Source: Bidens hawaiensis
Taxonomy: Eukaryota > Streptophyta > Magnoliopsida > Asterales > Asteraceae
DNA: 64,000 nt
Direction of reading: 5' to 3'
Assembly: GCA_021521415.1 (NCBI GenBank)
Contig: JAIQDT010003796.1
Location: 62,001-126,000, forward strand
Below the pieces are notes generated by a model. It ran no database searches and was not told where the DNA came from. It saw nothing but the letters and a program-made list of their open reading frames with translations. This document shows positions 32,954 to 44,857 of this stretch, piece after piece. The translations under genes were made by a program, and so were the position numbers. Position 1 is the first letter of the stretch. Each line of letters opens with the position of its first letter.

Positions 32954-33748
32954 TGTCGCTTATGTTTTCAGTGAACGGAGCTCACAACGACTCGTGGGCC
33001 TTTGTTTTCACTGAACGGGGATATTATGGTCTGTGGGATAATTAAGGGATTGAGTTCCTCATTCAAGTCTTCATTTACTCGCCCTGATCCTCATTTGTTC
33101 GTTATGTCAATCATTTGTTCGTTGGAAAAGTGTCGCTTCATTTTTCACTGAACGGGACTCGCATCGACTCGTGGGCCTTTTTTTTCACTGAGCGGGGATA
33201 TTATGGTCTTGTAGGATGAATAAGGGGTTGAGTTCCCCATTCAAGTCTTCATTTATTCGCCCTGGTCATCATTTGTTTGTTAGGTTAATCATTTGTTCGT
33301 TGAAAAAGTGTCGCTTCTGTTTTCACTGAACGGGGGTCGCAACAACTCGTCGGCCTTTGTTTTCACTGAACGGGGATATTATGGTGTCGTGGGATGATTA
33401 AGGGGTTGAGTTACCCATTCAAGTCTTCATTTACTCTCCCTGGTCATCATTTGTTCGTTAGGTCAATCATTTGTTCGTTGGAAAAGTGTCGTTTCTGTTT
33501 TCACTGAACGGGGCTCGTAACAACTCGTCGGCCTTTGTTTTCACTGAACGGGGATACTATGATCTCGTGGGATGATTAAGGGGTTGAGTTCCCTATTCAA
33601 GTCTTCATTTACTTGCCCTGGTCATAATTTGTTCGTTAGGTCGATCAGTTTTTCGTTGGATATGTGTCGCTTCTGTTTTCACTGAACGGGGCTCGCAACG
33701 ACTAGTGGGCCTTTGTTTTCACTGAACGTGGATATTATGGTCTTGAAA
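32954..33748. repeat. ~179-bp tandem array, ~4.4 copies
   Basis: Units begin at about 32954, 33130, 33309, 33488 and 33667 with TGTCGCTT.TGTTTTCACTGA. Each unit holds two TTTTCACTGAACGGGG words, GTTGAGTTCCCCATTCAAGT, TCTTCATTTACTCGCCCTGG and two ATCATTTGTTCGTT words. Units differ by a few percent, and the last is incomplete. I see no open frame running through them. Confidence 0.9.
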
Positions 33749-33942
33749 CTTCTGTGTCAGCATTAACTTTTTCTTCAATGGTGACCAGAACGGTGTATTG
33801 GAAGCTTGTGATGCAAAACTATGCTCAAATGAAGCAAAATATTCACAAAATTGAAAGGGTTAACATGTTATATTTTATTTTATCATTTTGACAAAGTATA
33901 GAAGCTTCTTGAAACATATCAAAATTTATTTCAAGGTGTAGC

Positions 33943-35963
33943 TGTAACATCACGGAAATTTCGGGCCAAAAATGTCAACTTTCCAAAGTTAAGGGACTAA
34001 TTCTGCCAAATCCAAACTCCAAGGTTAAAAATGAAAAATCTATTTTCTTGTCCTATCTCGCTACGCAATGGGGACAAAGTACAAGCCATCGCGTATCGCG
34101 AAGAGGCTTGGTCAAACCTTCTGGAAGGGTCAACAGCGATACGCGATGGCTGGTTGAACCTACGTCATCGCGTATCGCGATGACGTGCCCTGACACCTCT
34201 GGCACAAGACTGCCACGCGTCCACACGTGGCACACCTCTCGCCACGTGTCCTGACACGTGGCAACACGTGGCACATCGTCCGCCACGTGTTAACACGTGG
34301 CACACCGTCTGCCACGTAGAAACACGTGGCACACCGTCGGCCACGTAACAACACGTGACAGACCTACGTTGTGACTGTGCGAAGCTACATCGCGCTACGC
34401 GATGGGTGACAAGAATCCTATCACGTATCGCGATAAGATCCAAATTTTTGCCTATAAATAGCAAGGTCCGGGTTTGATAACTTCACACCTCACAACCTGC
34501 TCTCATACCTCTCTCTAACATCTCTCTAAATATCGAAATTCGTGCCATCGATACACCTCGAAAACCGTGCCACGATTACTCGATAAACGTGCCATACCTC
34601 GATAATCGTGCCACTCCCCAACGACGTTCCGAGCAAGAAGGTGGTGCCGTTTTTACAACCCGACGATCACCTCGAAGTGCGTGCCGAGAAGAGTTGGTGT
34701 CTCGATTTGCGTGCCGAAGTGAAGTGGCGATCAAGGCGAGTGTTGAAAGGACTAAGCGGCGTAGAAGTGCTGCTCGAGTATCTATGGAATTATAAGCCGA
34801 GAAAAGGTAAGGCTTACTACCCGACTAAAATAATAAAAAAATATTATAAATGCTTAATGCCCTAAGTCGGAATTATGCTCGATGTTTATGGAAATAAATT
34901 AAATAACAAAGAAAAGAAAATAAAGAAATATGGAAGTGTATATATATATATGTGTGAATTATATATAATTCTTTGTTATGAATATTATATAAGGATATTC
35001 TTATATGATAAAAGAAAAAGAATACGTTTCTTAGAAAAGAAGAAACGTCGGGTTTTTATAATAAACTAAAGGTTTATAAATATTGCTTTTAAAACTAAAG
35101 GTTTTAAAGTAAAAGATTATTGAACTTTTGGTTAATCGAGATAAATAAGACTAAAGGTCTTAAGCCGGATGGTATATCCGACTAATAAAAGTTATACTCG
35201 TACTATAGGTGCGAGATAGCAAGAAAGAGTACGCAAGGATGGTGTTGGAAAACGATCCCGATCAAAGGTGAATACGCCCCACTTTTACAAACTTGTTTTC
35301 AAATAAATAAACGTGTTATGTGTAAAACTTTACATGAGACAAAGTGTCTCTAAAAACATTATGAATAAGAGTAAAAGCCTAGCCCTCATGCTGTAGTATA
35401 CGTATGTCTGGATCCTTACATATGTGGTAAAATGTGGTGGGCACATCGCACCACGCCTGGTCACGACCTCCAGCCACAATGAGCCGAACCAAAGTATGTT
35501 CGAGTGAGAATGACCTTGTGTATATTTATGGTACCTAAGTATGTCGGGACGCTGCGTTGTCTTGCTGGGTGACCTAGGTAAAGGCTTGAGTTTATAATGA
35601 TATTGTTTTAACTTTGTTATTCCTAAGCCAAGATGGGCCGAGGCATGCGTAACCCTCGAGGGGTAACAAAGTAAAAGAATTGTTTTCGAGTCAGCATATT
35701 TACCAGCATTCGTTGCTGGCGTATTTTTATAACATTTTGCAGGTAACCAAGATTAGAGCTAAAGGAAGATGGCTCAAGAATCCGTATTTTTATAAATTTT
35801 GTTTAAATCTATAATATGATGTTTTTGTTAAAACTTATAAACAAGTAAATCCAATCGGGACTTTTTGTCTCGACTTTTGTAAATATTTTACAACTTTAAA
35901 TCCTTATATTTTATAAAGTCTTCCGCTAACAAACGTAACTCTGATTTATTTACAAATGTGACA
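33943..35963 (+). mobile_element. Solo LTR, chromodomain-gypsy-like, 2.0 kb
   Basis: It starts TGTAACATCACGG and ends AAATGTGACA. It is flanked by a perfect 5-bp duplication GTAGC at 33938-33942 and 35964-35968. Terminal TGTAACA..TGTGACA and the ~2-kb length match the style of the element at 55962-64000, but the sequence is a different family. There is no internal region, so it arose by LTR-LTR recombination. Bases 34060-34440 are full of short palindromic TCGCGATACGCGATG-like words. The TATA box is at 34453-34460 (CCTATAAATAGC). Confidence 0.85.
34224..34357 (+). promoter_or_regulatory. Cluster of eight CACGTG G-boxes upstream of the LTR TATA box
   Basis: CACGTG occurs at 34224, 34243, 34255, 34265, 34284, 34294, 34323 and 34352, most as ACACGTGGC or GCCACGTGT. 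The last is ~96 bp upstream of the TATA box at 34453. ACACGTGGC is the bZIP/ABRE type of G-box and is also bound by bHLH factors. Binding or ABA/light response is inference. Confidence 0.8.
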
Positions 35964-35968
35964 GTAGC

Positions 35969-36992
35969 TCATAAAAACATAGTTATTGAAGAACATCCGT
36001 CATTACAATTTAATATTCTCTTTTCCTTCTATGGGTAGTAAATTGATAAATATATAATAAAGGTAACTACTATTATATGAGAAGTTTTCTTCCCGAAATT
36101 GGTTCATAACCAAAATTGTTTCACTTATACATATATGATATTGGGAATGAAATTTTCGATAGAAGGAGAGTTCTCGGGTTCGGAGCGTTCTCGGTTACGT
36201 TTTTGCACGTGCATTTTTTTATTAAGTTCATTTAAAAAAATCATTTTGTGATATACATTATGTAATTTTATAATTTGGAACATTCTGTATGTTACACGGA
36301 CTCTAAAACTGGTTTTCATAATATTTATTAATATCTTATCAACTTTTCTTTCTTATCTTTTTTAACTTCTTGGCATGTGTTTGTCATTCTTATACTTATA
36401 TATGTGCTAAGAGCATTCGCAAGTCGCGATGGGTGCTCACAAATGGTCTCAGATGATCGTGTGACAAGCGTCAAACAATACTTTAACAAATGTCACATGT
36501 TATACGGGACTATGTTCTACTGTTTTCGTTCGTGTATGCGAAATAGATATTAGACGAGTGTGTAGCCCCTTTCAAAATAGTTTTTTTTTCATTGTTTTAC
36601 TTATTTTTAAACAAGTTTAATGTATAATTTTTAACCGTTTGTATAATTATGTATTTATACATACACTTGTAACCCAGATGCATGTATACACTTAAATTCA
36701 ACACCATTGACTTGAACAATTCCAACAATTAAAATGGTCTTGTATGCATAATTTAAAGAATTAAGCAATCACAATCCTACGTATCCTTTAAATGGACCAT
36801 TTCCATCAATCCAAATGCACGTTCCTACCTGTGTTATGTTTGACTCACTCTTAAGTCACTTTCATTTAAACTTTAAAATCTTAAAACACATTCAAGTAAT
36901 CAATTTAGCATTTTGAGTCAAATTTGACATAAAACACAATTTATATCATAAATGACCATTTTAGTAATCTTGCTATGGATTATGATTCCAAT
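35969..36992. other. Intergenic, no gene seen
   Basis: AT-rich spacer; no exon-like frame or clear repeat ends. Confidence 0.4.
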
Positions 36993-37478
36993 CAGTGTTT
37001 TAAAAACCGGTTCAAACCGGCCGGTTGAACCGGTTAAACCGGGATTTTGCATAGCATGCCGGTATTTAGAGTCCGGTATTTTTGACCGGTTTGCCAGAAC
37101 ATCGTACCGGCGGTTTTTGTCTAAAATACCGGTTTTTTCTTGCAAACCGGTTTTAAGTCCAAGAAATTTTTTATATTTGCGGGCCATATTTATTCAAAAC
37201 TACTTTTAACCAAACAATTAACATTCAAACGTGTAAACTTTATGACTATATTTTCAAATTTGAGTGCTTTTGAATTATTTTTTTAATATGGATTAACTTT
37301 TGGATTATTTTTTGTTATGAAATTATTTTGTTTTGGGTTATTTTTGGATTGAAGTTATATTTATAGGAAATTATAAGGTAACTATTCAACCGGTTGAACC
37401 ACTCGGTACAACCCGGTTCAACCGGTTGTACCATTTCTTAGCCCAATCCGGTACAAAATACCGGTTTTTAAAACATTG
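36993..37478. mobile_element. hAT-type MITE, copy 2
   Basis: The 486-bp element starts CAGTGTTTTAAAAACCGG and ends CCGGTTTTTAAAACATTG. It is flanked by ATTCCAAT (36985-36992) and ATTACAAT (37479-37486), an 8-bp duplication with one mismatch. It is the same family as 852-1297, including the middle words ATTAACATTCAAACGTGTAA. It has no coding capacity. Confidence 0.82.
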
Positions 37479-38082
37479 ATTACAATAGTCTTTATAACTC
37501 ATTTCCATCAATTAGTGATGTTCATACTCGTATCATGTAGTTTAAGATAAAATTTAATTATGTGTTAAAATTGGTCAAATTCTACCAAGAACACATAAAA
37601 CAAATACTTAAGTTTTTTGTTTTTTATTTTTTAACAATTTAATGTCCTTTTAATTTGAATAATAATTAAACGTAAAGAATAACAATTTAATTGTTCAAAT
37701 ATTTAGAGTTTAGACAACTGTTCCGTCTATATATATTCTTGGTATCTAGGAAACCCACGTGTCCCTATAAGTGTGTGACAGCAAGAGAATGAAGTATTAT
37801 TAAAATCACAAAAACAACCAAAGAAGATATTTTTTATGAGCAAAAGTGGACCACTTTGGCATTGCTTTTTTCACACCAAAGTGACAACTGGTTAGTAGGC
37901 TCATGCCTCATTATCATCTGTCTTTCAGCCCAAAACAAAAACTCCTTTTTTAGATCAAACAAAACTCATATATTGATTTGTCTTAGGAATTTGTTAATTA
38001 TACCTTATTGTAAAATGTTGTTTCATTAGATATATAATAATTTATTAGGAAACAATTACACATTGCTTCTTTACAAGGTTGC

Positions 38083-38437
38083 GAAAATTTCTAAAATGAC
38101 GCATAGAGAGAGTCCAAAAACGTCCCTAACTTTTGCTTAATTTCATAAATAGCGTATCCAAATCCAATCGTGGTGATGAGATTTACGAAGACAATGATTA
38201 GTTTTAAAAACCAATTAAAAACTAACAAGTAGGCATCCAAAACTCATCGTGATGGTGAGTTTTGAACTCAAACTAATCTTATGAGTCTGGACCTCAAACT
38301 CATCTTCGATAGTGAGTTCGAGCGCCATGTGTCATCCTTTCATTGGAGGGGCTATTTCTGAAATTAAGCAAAACTGAAAGAACTTTTTTAAACTGTATGC
38401 TAGAATGGGTTATTTTGAAAATTTTCCATAAAGGTTT
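38083..38437. mobile_element. Small inverted-repeat element, probably MULE-like
   Basis: The left arm GCGAAAATTTCTAAAATGAC..CTTTTGCTTAATTTCATAAATAGC pairs with the right arm GGGCTATTTCTGAAATTAAGC..TTGAAAATTTTCC over ~80 bp with several mismatches. The flanks (ACAAGGTT and AAAGGTTT) are a poor duplication. The interior repeats CTCATC.TGATGGTGAG words. It is non-coding. Confidence 0.5.
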
Positions 38438-39383
38438 TGGTTGTGAATAAAAAATCATATCCTTCCTACATTATAAGCGTACTGCATATTATATACTATA
38501 TTATAATAATTAAAATTATCCATGGTTGTTTGTTCTTCAAAATTTTCGGTTCTCACTAAAAATTCTTATACTGTGATATAATTACCTATACAAATATAAA
38601 TACTTTTAAAAGTGATATTCAAATATGTCGGTAGAGAATATGAAACTACTGTGAACTAAATAAATCCATTTTACATATAAGTTAACATGCAAGGCCTTCT
38701 TACACTAGCGAGTAGTGAATCATACGCCTTTCATTTTTTAAATGCTTACACACATCAAAATACAACTTAAATTCATCTTCAAATTTTTGTTTCCAAGTCA
38801 TAAAAAACTATTTTAATATGTAAAACATAGTAGCAGGAAGCTGACGTACAAATTTAATTAACGTGTTAACTATGTGAACGAAATAAAGTAGTTATATAAA
38901 CAAGTAGAATATTTATGTACTTACGTTATGTTGTAATTACACTACACTATAATTACACTATCATGTATATATAATTAAAATACTTGATTCGTACACGGTG
39001 GCGAAGCTTGGATATACACGTTGAGGGGGCGGACTTAATATATATAAAAAAATATAAACTACATGGGGCGAGCTCAAAATTTCGGTTTTAAACAGGTAAA
39101 TCTACCCTATGTAAAAAAATTGTTGAACGAAAAATGACAAAATTTACCATACCGAGCGTAAAACAAAGGGGGTCGGCTCAAAATTTCGCTCGAAAACAGG
39201 TAAATTTATACAAAAATTATGATAAGTTACCAGGTTAATTTAATTTGTATTTGATTGAAACCGTAAATAATATACTTACATAAAATGTAACACAGATGTT
39301 GATACAAATTATGCGGGGTTAGATTTAATAATAATAATAATAATAATAACAAAAATAAAAATTACCGAACAAACTATTATTAT
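38438..39383. other. Intergenic 3' of the ERF gene; partial hAT-like end
   Basis: Bases from 38996 (CACGGTGGCGAAGCTTGG) to ~39200 resemble the start of plant hAT-like elements (CAGTGGCGAAGCTTG). Two near copies of GCTCAAAATTTCG.T...AAACAGGTAAAT lie at 39070 and 39176. No right end was found. A (TAA)n run precedes the ERF stop codon. Confidence 0.4.
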
Positions 39384-39824
39384 TCACTTATCATCCCCAT
39401 CCGGGTGTTCGGGTTCGGGTTTGGGTTTTTTATTCAAGTCGGGTTTCTCTTCAAACCAACAAGCTCCAGACGCCAGCGTGGTACCAGTCGTATGCACGGA
39501 CGTACAAGCAACCTCAGCATCGACTCTGGCACCAACTTCAATCGCCTTTTTCCTAATATCAGCCGCTGACAGTGGCAACTTATCATCATCCAGCCGACCA
39601 TCAGCCGCCACCAGTTCCGGAAAGTTAAGCCGAGCCGACGGGCCACGGAGGTGGTAGACGGCTGTGTCGTAGGCTCTAGCGGCGGCTACCGGGTGAGAGT
39701 ATGAGCCGAGCCAGATCCTTGAGCGCTTATTCGGCTCGCGAATCTCGGCTACCCATTTACCCCACTTGCGCATACGGATACCTTTGTAGGGTTTTTGACC
39801 GCCGGCGTGAGTGGTGTGTTCCAT
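39384..39824 (-). CDS. DREB/ERF transcription factor, ERF group II (A-5) type
   Basis: This is a single exon of 146 residues from the ATG at 39824 to TGA at 39384. One AP2/ERF domain spans about residues 13-69: [60 protein letters not shown]. Val25 and Glu30 occupy the positions (14 and 19 of the domain) that mark the DREB branch. The [14 protein letters not shown] start and [13 protein letters not shown] end are typical of the ERF008-014 group. The C-terminus carries PDLNKKP, a DLNxxP EAR-type repression motif found in this group. It should act in the nucleus as a DNA-binding repressor of stress-related genes. Intronless structure is usual for the family. The exact orthologue is not resolved. 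Confidence 0.93.
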   Translation of the reverse strand: MEHTTHAGGQKPYKGIRMRKWGKWVAEIREPNKRSRIWLGSYSHPVAAARAYDTAVYHLRGPSARLNFPELVAADGRLDDDKLPLSAADIRKKAIEVGARVDAEVACTSVHTTGTTLASGACWFEEKPDLNKKPKPEPEHPDGDDK

Positions 39825-39894
39825 TGATATGAAATTAGTTGTGGAAGAAGAGTGTCATATTAATAATAAGATTAATAAAAGGTAATCGAAAGGC

Positions 39895-39900
39895 ACCGAC
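39895..39900. promoter_or_regulatory. DRE/CRT core upstream of the ERF gene
   Basis: ACCGAC lies ~70 bp upstream of the ERF start codon, in GGCACCGACACC. This is the core bound by DREB proteins. An (AT)n tract at about 39939-39962 is the likely TATA region, so the core falls in the 5' leader. Autoregulation is only a hypothesis. Confidence 0.45.
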
Positions 39901-39962
39901 ACCTTTTATTTTGGCTTCAATTTCTCTACAGGTTGGCGGGTATATATATATATATATATAAA

Positions 39963-42364
39963 TATATCTATATCGATAGATATAATAGTGCGTATGTGTG
40001 AACCTTTAGGTGGGCACAAGTGAAATTTCACTAATTTTGATGTTATTTAACTAATATCGTGAAAATAACGTTAAAAGTGGCGGAAGATTAATCAGGCATC
40101 ATGTGGTGGCGTTTATAGCCGAAAGACAAATCGACGGTGTCATGATGTTTGAGTGTTATGTGGCTTATGTCCAAGGCTTGATGCAAAACTACTATCGAGC
40201 CGAGGGTCTCACCGGAAGCAACATCTCTATTCCTAAAGGGTAGAGGTAAGGCTGTTTACATTTTACATTTCTCATAACTTACCATAGCTTTGCTATTGAT
40301 GGGATATACTGAGTACGATGATGATGATGATGATATATAATAGTTCGATAGATATAAACGGGATTAGTAGATTTGGTACTGGTATGGTATCGATATCCTT
40401 GGTACTGAAATAGTGCCAAGTTTTGAGTTTTTGATAATAGTATTTTTACGAATTTTACATAAAATATTATTATACTGCATCGAACCAAACATTTTGATAT
40501 CAATTTCAAATATTATTTTAATTTTCGAAATAGATATCGTCTCGAGCTCGCCTCTAGATATAGTCATATAGTGATATAGGTATATAGGGTATTGAAAAAG
40601 GATTTAATTGGCCGTCATAAATCATAAATATGGACAAGTTATGAGTGGATTCTGGTTTCTTTGTGGCCTAATTGGTTTTATATCGGTTTTCTATTGATTT
40701 TATGTAGGGTTGTTGATGAGTCAATTCAGGGTGGATTTGAGTCCGAGTTTAAAAATAAACGAGACAACTCAGTTAGGCTCGAGCTCGATTTTGAAGTTAA
40801 ACGAGCCTAAGATCAAGCTGAGCCATTACCCGAGCCGAGCTTGGGTCTATATTGGCTTGGTTACAAAAAGAAGTCAACTCAGCCAAATTCTTTCAATAAA
40901 AGTTTTTGTAGCTAATTTTATTCGAGTTTTTATCGAGCGAGCCATGAGTACGAACCTTTTGAACAATCCTAATTTCATGTTACATGGGTGTATAGTACAT
41001 GTATACCGACGACATGTATACGTATGTATAGAGCAGTATTGTTTAGAAAAAGGTTAAAAGTTTATATATTGTATGATTGATGAATTGATGTGATGGCTAG
41101 ACACTTGTGTATATAAAGAGGATATCGTGTTCATATAGCATGACCCTAGGGTGAGGATAATGAAACCGAATCTTATGTGTTGTTCGGTGATTTTGGATTG
41201 TTAGAGAATTGTTAAGGAAGGTTGTTAACTTGATATGACAAAATCATTACCTTTTAGGCGGGCATTGGAAAAACTGGTATGGTTGTTGTTTTGTGACTTT
41301 AAGGTTTAAACCATGAGAAACAATCTATTGTACAAAGTGTATGGTAACTGGTTAAGATTCTGTAGTCGACAAGATCCACGAGTGTGCATATTACATTCCT
41401 TAACCATTGAAACTTTCGACTAGCTCCACTTGTAAACATGTTCATAGTCTTATACGTGGGTGTTTTATGCCTCCAAATTGCTCCTTATTGTTTTCAACAT
41501 TCTACGCCATATACAAAAATACCATCAATGTTGGAAAATTGTATAGAAAAAACCACCCAATACATAAATTTGTATTAGTAATTAAATATAACTTATGCAT
41601 GTAATATTTTCCTCAACTTATAAGTGCTTTTCATAGTAAGATTTCTAGGGTTGAGATACTATACAATAATGTCTTAACGTATGATAGGTACGCGGGACGA
41701 ACAATTGCAAAAACCAAAGGCAAAAGTACTAAAACGCTCAGTCGAAAACATAAAACGCTCAGTCAAAAACTAAAAACGCTCAAAAACGGTTTTCGTGAAT
41801 AAAAGTAAATAAATTGATCGATTAACGATCAAAAACTGTTTATTTCGGTGAACCAATGATTAATTGGATATATATTGACGATTTCTAGGTCTTGTGAAGT
41901 TGTGATGTGATTTTATAGATCGATTTCATGAAATATAAGTATTCTTGTATTCTTGTACGTTAAGCAAATATTGTATCGCATATTTTCTCAAGATTTCTAA
42001 ATTAAACACAATCAAATATTATACTAATTACACTATTAATTCAGTTATATATTTGGAGGTCCCGTTAGCGGGTGGTGGTAGGGACTACGAAGGTCGGTGG
42101 TCGGTGAAAGATACCGATTTATAGAGAACATGACTCAACATAAACTTAAATAAAAAAATAAATTATGACCGATTTGCCCCTTATAGATTTCTAATTCAGT
42201 CTATTTTTCATTCAGTCTATTTTTCTGCTTTGCTTGTGGGTATTATGGTCATTTGATTTCTTATAATATCACCAAAGTCATTGTCATTAAGTATTGTATG
42301 TGGAGAGTGGGGCCAAAATGAATACCCACCACACTAATAATTTTAATGTTATACCAAAGTTTTG
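39963..42364. other. Intergenic; degenerate repeats
   Basis: Bases 40700-40960 carry CTCGAGCTCG/CGAGCCGAGCTTGG words related to 1518-1735. Bases 41730-41800 repeat AAAACGCTCAGTC three times. A (GAT)n run lies at 40317-40334. I see no gene. Confidence 0.4.
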
Positions 42365-42367
42365 TTA

Positions 42368-43214
42368 GGCTGAGCGGTGGGGGGCTTCAACGGGGGCGCT
42401 AGAGACCCTTCGCTCTCGCCCCCAGGCGCTGATACCACACCACCAGGGCGCTAGCGGGGGCGTTAACGGGGCGCTAACGCGAAAAACAATGCAGGCGTGA
42501 GCCGGTTAGCGGGAGAAGAGAGAGGGCTGCACAACTTTTGATGGTTTTTTGACCGTTGGGAGCCGAACAAACCAAAAAAAAAATATTTTTCCTATATAGT
42601 TATACCCCATTTCACCCATTTTTATACCAAAACTTCAAACCTTCACCCAAAATCAATTCATCTTCTCAACTTTTTTTAAAAAAAAATGGCTGGAAATTGG
42701 TTCCCAAACCTTGATTCAGATTATCTTGACGATGATTTATGGTCGTCACCGCACCAACCGATGTTTTATTCGGAGCCGCAAGAATCATCCGGCTTTCAAC
42801 CATCCAACACACAACCGTCTCCTAGAGACTTCAGTAACCTAAATCCGGTCGATCAAATGCTAATGGAAAAGCAAAAGGAACATATCCGAAAGAGGTTGAT
42901 CGAATAAGACCAAGCCGAAGAATAAGAAGAATGTTTTTTTAGTACTTTAATTTTTATTTTATTTTTATATATTAATGTGTTTTTTTATTAATGTGTGTTT
43001 TTTTTTAATAATTTATGAGTTTTTTTAATAATACGTTGTTTGAATATATTTATAAAAAAATAAAAAATAAATTCGCTGGAGCCCCTCCACACCAGGGCCA
43101 GGGGCTCCAACGAGGGCTCCAACACCTCCCTTATCCAGTTTCTCTTTCTGCCACACGTCATAATATTATTGGTTGGAGCACTCATTAAAGCCCCCCCCCC
43201 CCCACCCCTCAGCC
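42368..43214. mobile_element. PIF/Harbinger-type element with a remnant ORF
   Basis: The 847-bp element has inverted ends: GGCTGAGCGGTGGGGGGCTT at the left, and the complement of a C-rich run ending CACCCCTCAGCC at the right. It is flanked by TTA at 42365-42367 and 43215-43217, the Harbinger duplication. The left half has GGGGGCGCTA words, and the right subterminal region carries a poly-C tract. It lacks a DDE transposase. Confidence 0.82.
42686..42907 (+). pseudogene. Truncated ORF of the Harbinger-type element, 73 codons
   Basis: The frame starts at ATG 42686 (AAAAAAATGGC context) with MAGNWFPNLDSDYLDDDLW. It is followed by a Ser/Pro/Gln-rich stretch and then DQMLMEKQKEHIRKRLIE before TAA at 42905-42907. 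Reading on in frame gives DQAEE, another TAA, then EE; both stops are one C-to-T change from CAA (Gln). It is probably the start of an accessory ORF of the autonomous element. I do not recognise a domain. Confidence 0.5.
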
Positions 43215-43217
43215 TTA

Positions 43218-43734
43218 TATTGTAAAGTCACGTCATTTTTTTATAAAGAAAAGTCGTCATCATTCATTACGTTTTATCCACATTTATTAAAATTGTTTTT
43301 TTCTATATATTTAGGAAAGCATATTTTAAAGCATGATGTGAATGATTTATGGTGTATGACTTGAGATGTGTATATACACATATACATATCTAACATTACA
43401 AATATGTGGATACAATTATTTTGGAATACATGAAGAGGTTATCGTATGGATAATGTTATCATATTTAGTTGTAGTGTTTGGGTGATGGTAAGAGTGTGGT
43501 ATAGAATGCTTGAAAACAAAGAAATTGTGTAGACTAGACATGGAAATATATGTTATAGAAAGATGTTGCTTATCGATAGTAATCGAGTTACTGAAGTTTA
43601 GTAGCAACTGAGTTAGCTAATATGAATAGCAACTATATTATTGATCTTTGATGATAAACTAAAGATTGTTAGTGACCATTTATTTTGTAGAAACTAAGAA
43701 CTTTGGTAGAGTGTAAATACAACATGTGGAGTGC
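43218..43734. other. Intergenic, no gene seen
   Basis: AT-rich spacer with no exon-like frame. Confidence 0.35.
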
Positions 43735-44065
43735 TCAAAAGATATAAACGGAAGCCAAAAGGTATAAATGAAAGTTAAAAAGCATAAATAGATAAAAAAG
43801 GTATAAATAGAGCTAAAATGCATAAATGAACTAAAAAACATAAATGAAGCCCCGAAAAGACATAAATGGTGACCAAAAAGGCATAAATGAGAGTTAAAAA
43901 GCATACATGGATGAAAAAACATAAATAGAGCTAAAATGCATAAATGAAGCCCAAAATGAATAAATGAAGCTTAAAATACATAAATGATGCCCAAAAAGGC
44001 ATAAGTAGAGCCCAAAATGCACAAATAGAGCTTAAAATGCACAAAGGTAACCAAAAGGCACAAAG
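43735..44065. repeat. Degenerate ~20-bp minisatellite
   Basis: About 15-17 imperfect copies of a unit like CATAAATGAAGCCCAAAAAG, with variants GTATAAATGAAAGTTAAAAA, CATAAATAGAGCTAAAATG and CACAAATAGAGC. Spacing varies between 18 and 25 bp. No open frame is conserved. Confidence 0.8.
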
Positions 44066-44857
44066 TAGTTCTTGATGATATTTTCCTACTGATATAACGA
44101 CAACGATTACATCCCAGCAGTCATACCTTTTTTATGAAATGCTGCGATATAACACCCTAATCATTGTAATGGTTTGGCCCCTACATATATTAATCATTTA
44201 GTCTTATTTTAAAACATCGAATTTCACACTTCGAGTATTATAAAATACTTTAATCTGAACGTTTAGTTCATATACAATTCAGAAAGCTATTCAACGCATA
44301 CAAAATCCGAAAACCGGTAACTAACTTATATCTACCTTGTTGCCAATCAAACAACCCCAAGAAACAACCCCAAGAAACCTAGTAGTTGTTGAGCATGCAA
44401 CATTTTAAAAATGAATAAAAAAAATAACAACACAAGATAGTACACTACATTCACTCTTAATATGAAAATGGAACATAAAGAGATATTAAAAGGGGACATT
44501 ACCTTTAATAGCATGTTGTAGAGCTCCATATTTACCTGCAAGTCTTACTTCACATTCCCATCTTCAAACAAAAAAAATAATAATAACAGAAAATAATACG
44601 TGGTAACACCAATGAGATTAAAGCAAACTATTCGTTGGTCGTAAAAGCAACTCCAGTGGGTTGTTTAGTTTTGAGGTGACATGTTTCATAATTCTGAACT
44701 GTATAAATGTACATTAAAAGGTGATGTTCAGTTATAGCATATTCACAAAACTGAATGAAAGTAAACATGATAAGTAAATGCCTTAGGGCCTCTGAGGAGT
44801 CACTTCATGCACATAGAGTAACACTTTGCGTACGTATAGCTCTCGCATCTTGCCCGG
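44066..44857. other. Intergenic with exon-like pieces on the minus strand
   Basis: On the minus strand 44560-44491 reads WECEVRLAGKYGALQHAIK, bounded by TTTGAAG upstream and a GTAATG donor-like site downstream. A further open piece lies at 44857-44788 next to the solo LTR. Neither was recognised, and they may be remnants of one old gene. Confidence 0.25.

Noticed and set aside
32954..33748. Regular 179-bp units as a CRISPR-like array or tandem gene family
   Set aside because: There are no short repeats with variable spacers and no frame through the units.
34048..34865. Several short ORFs in the solo LTR
   Set aside because: They follow from the palindromic and G-box repeats of the LTR and resemble no protein.
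44491..44566. A degenerate AP2-domain exon (WECEV.. compared with RWEAR..)
   Set aside because: The similarity is limited to a few residues around Trp-Glu and does not extend along the domain.
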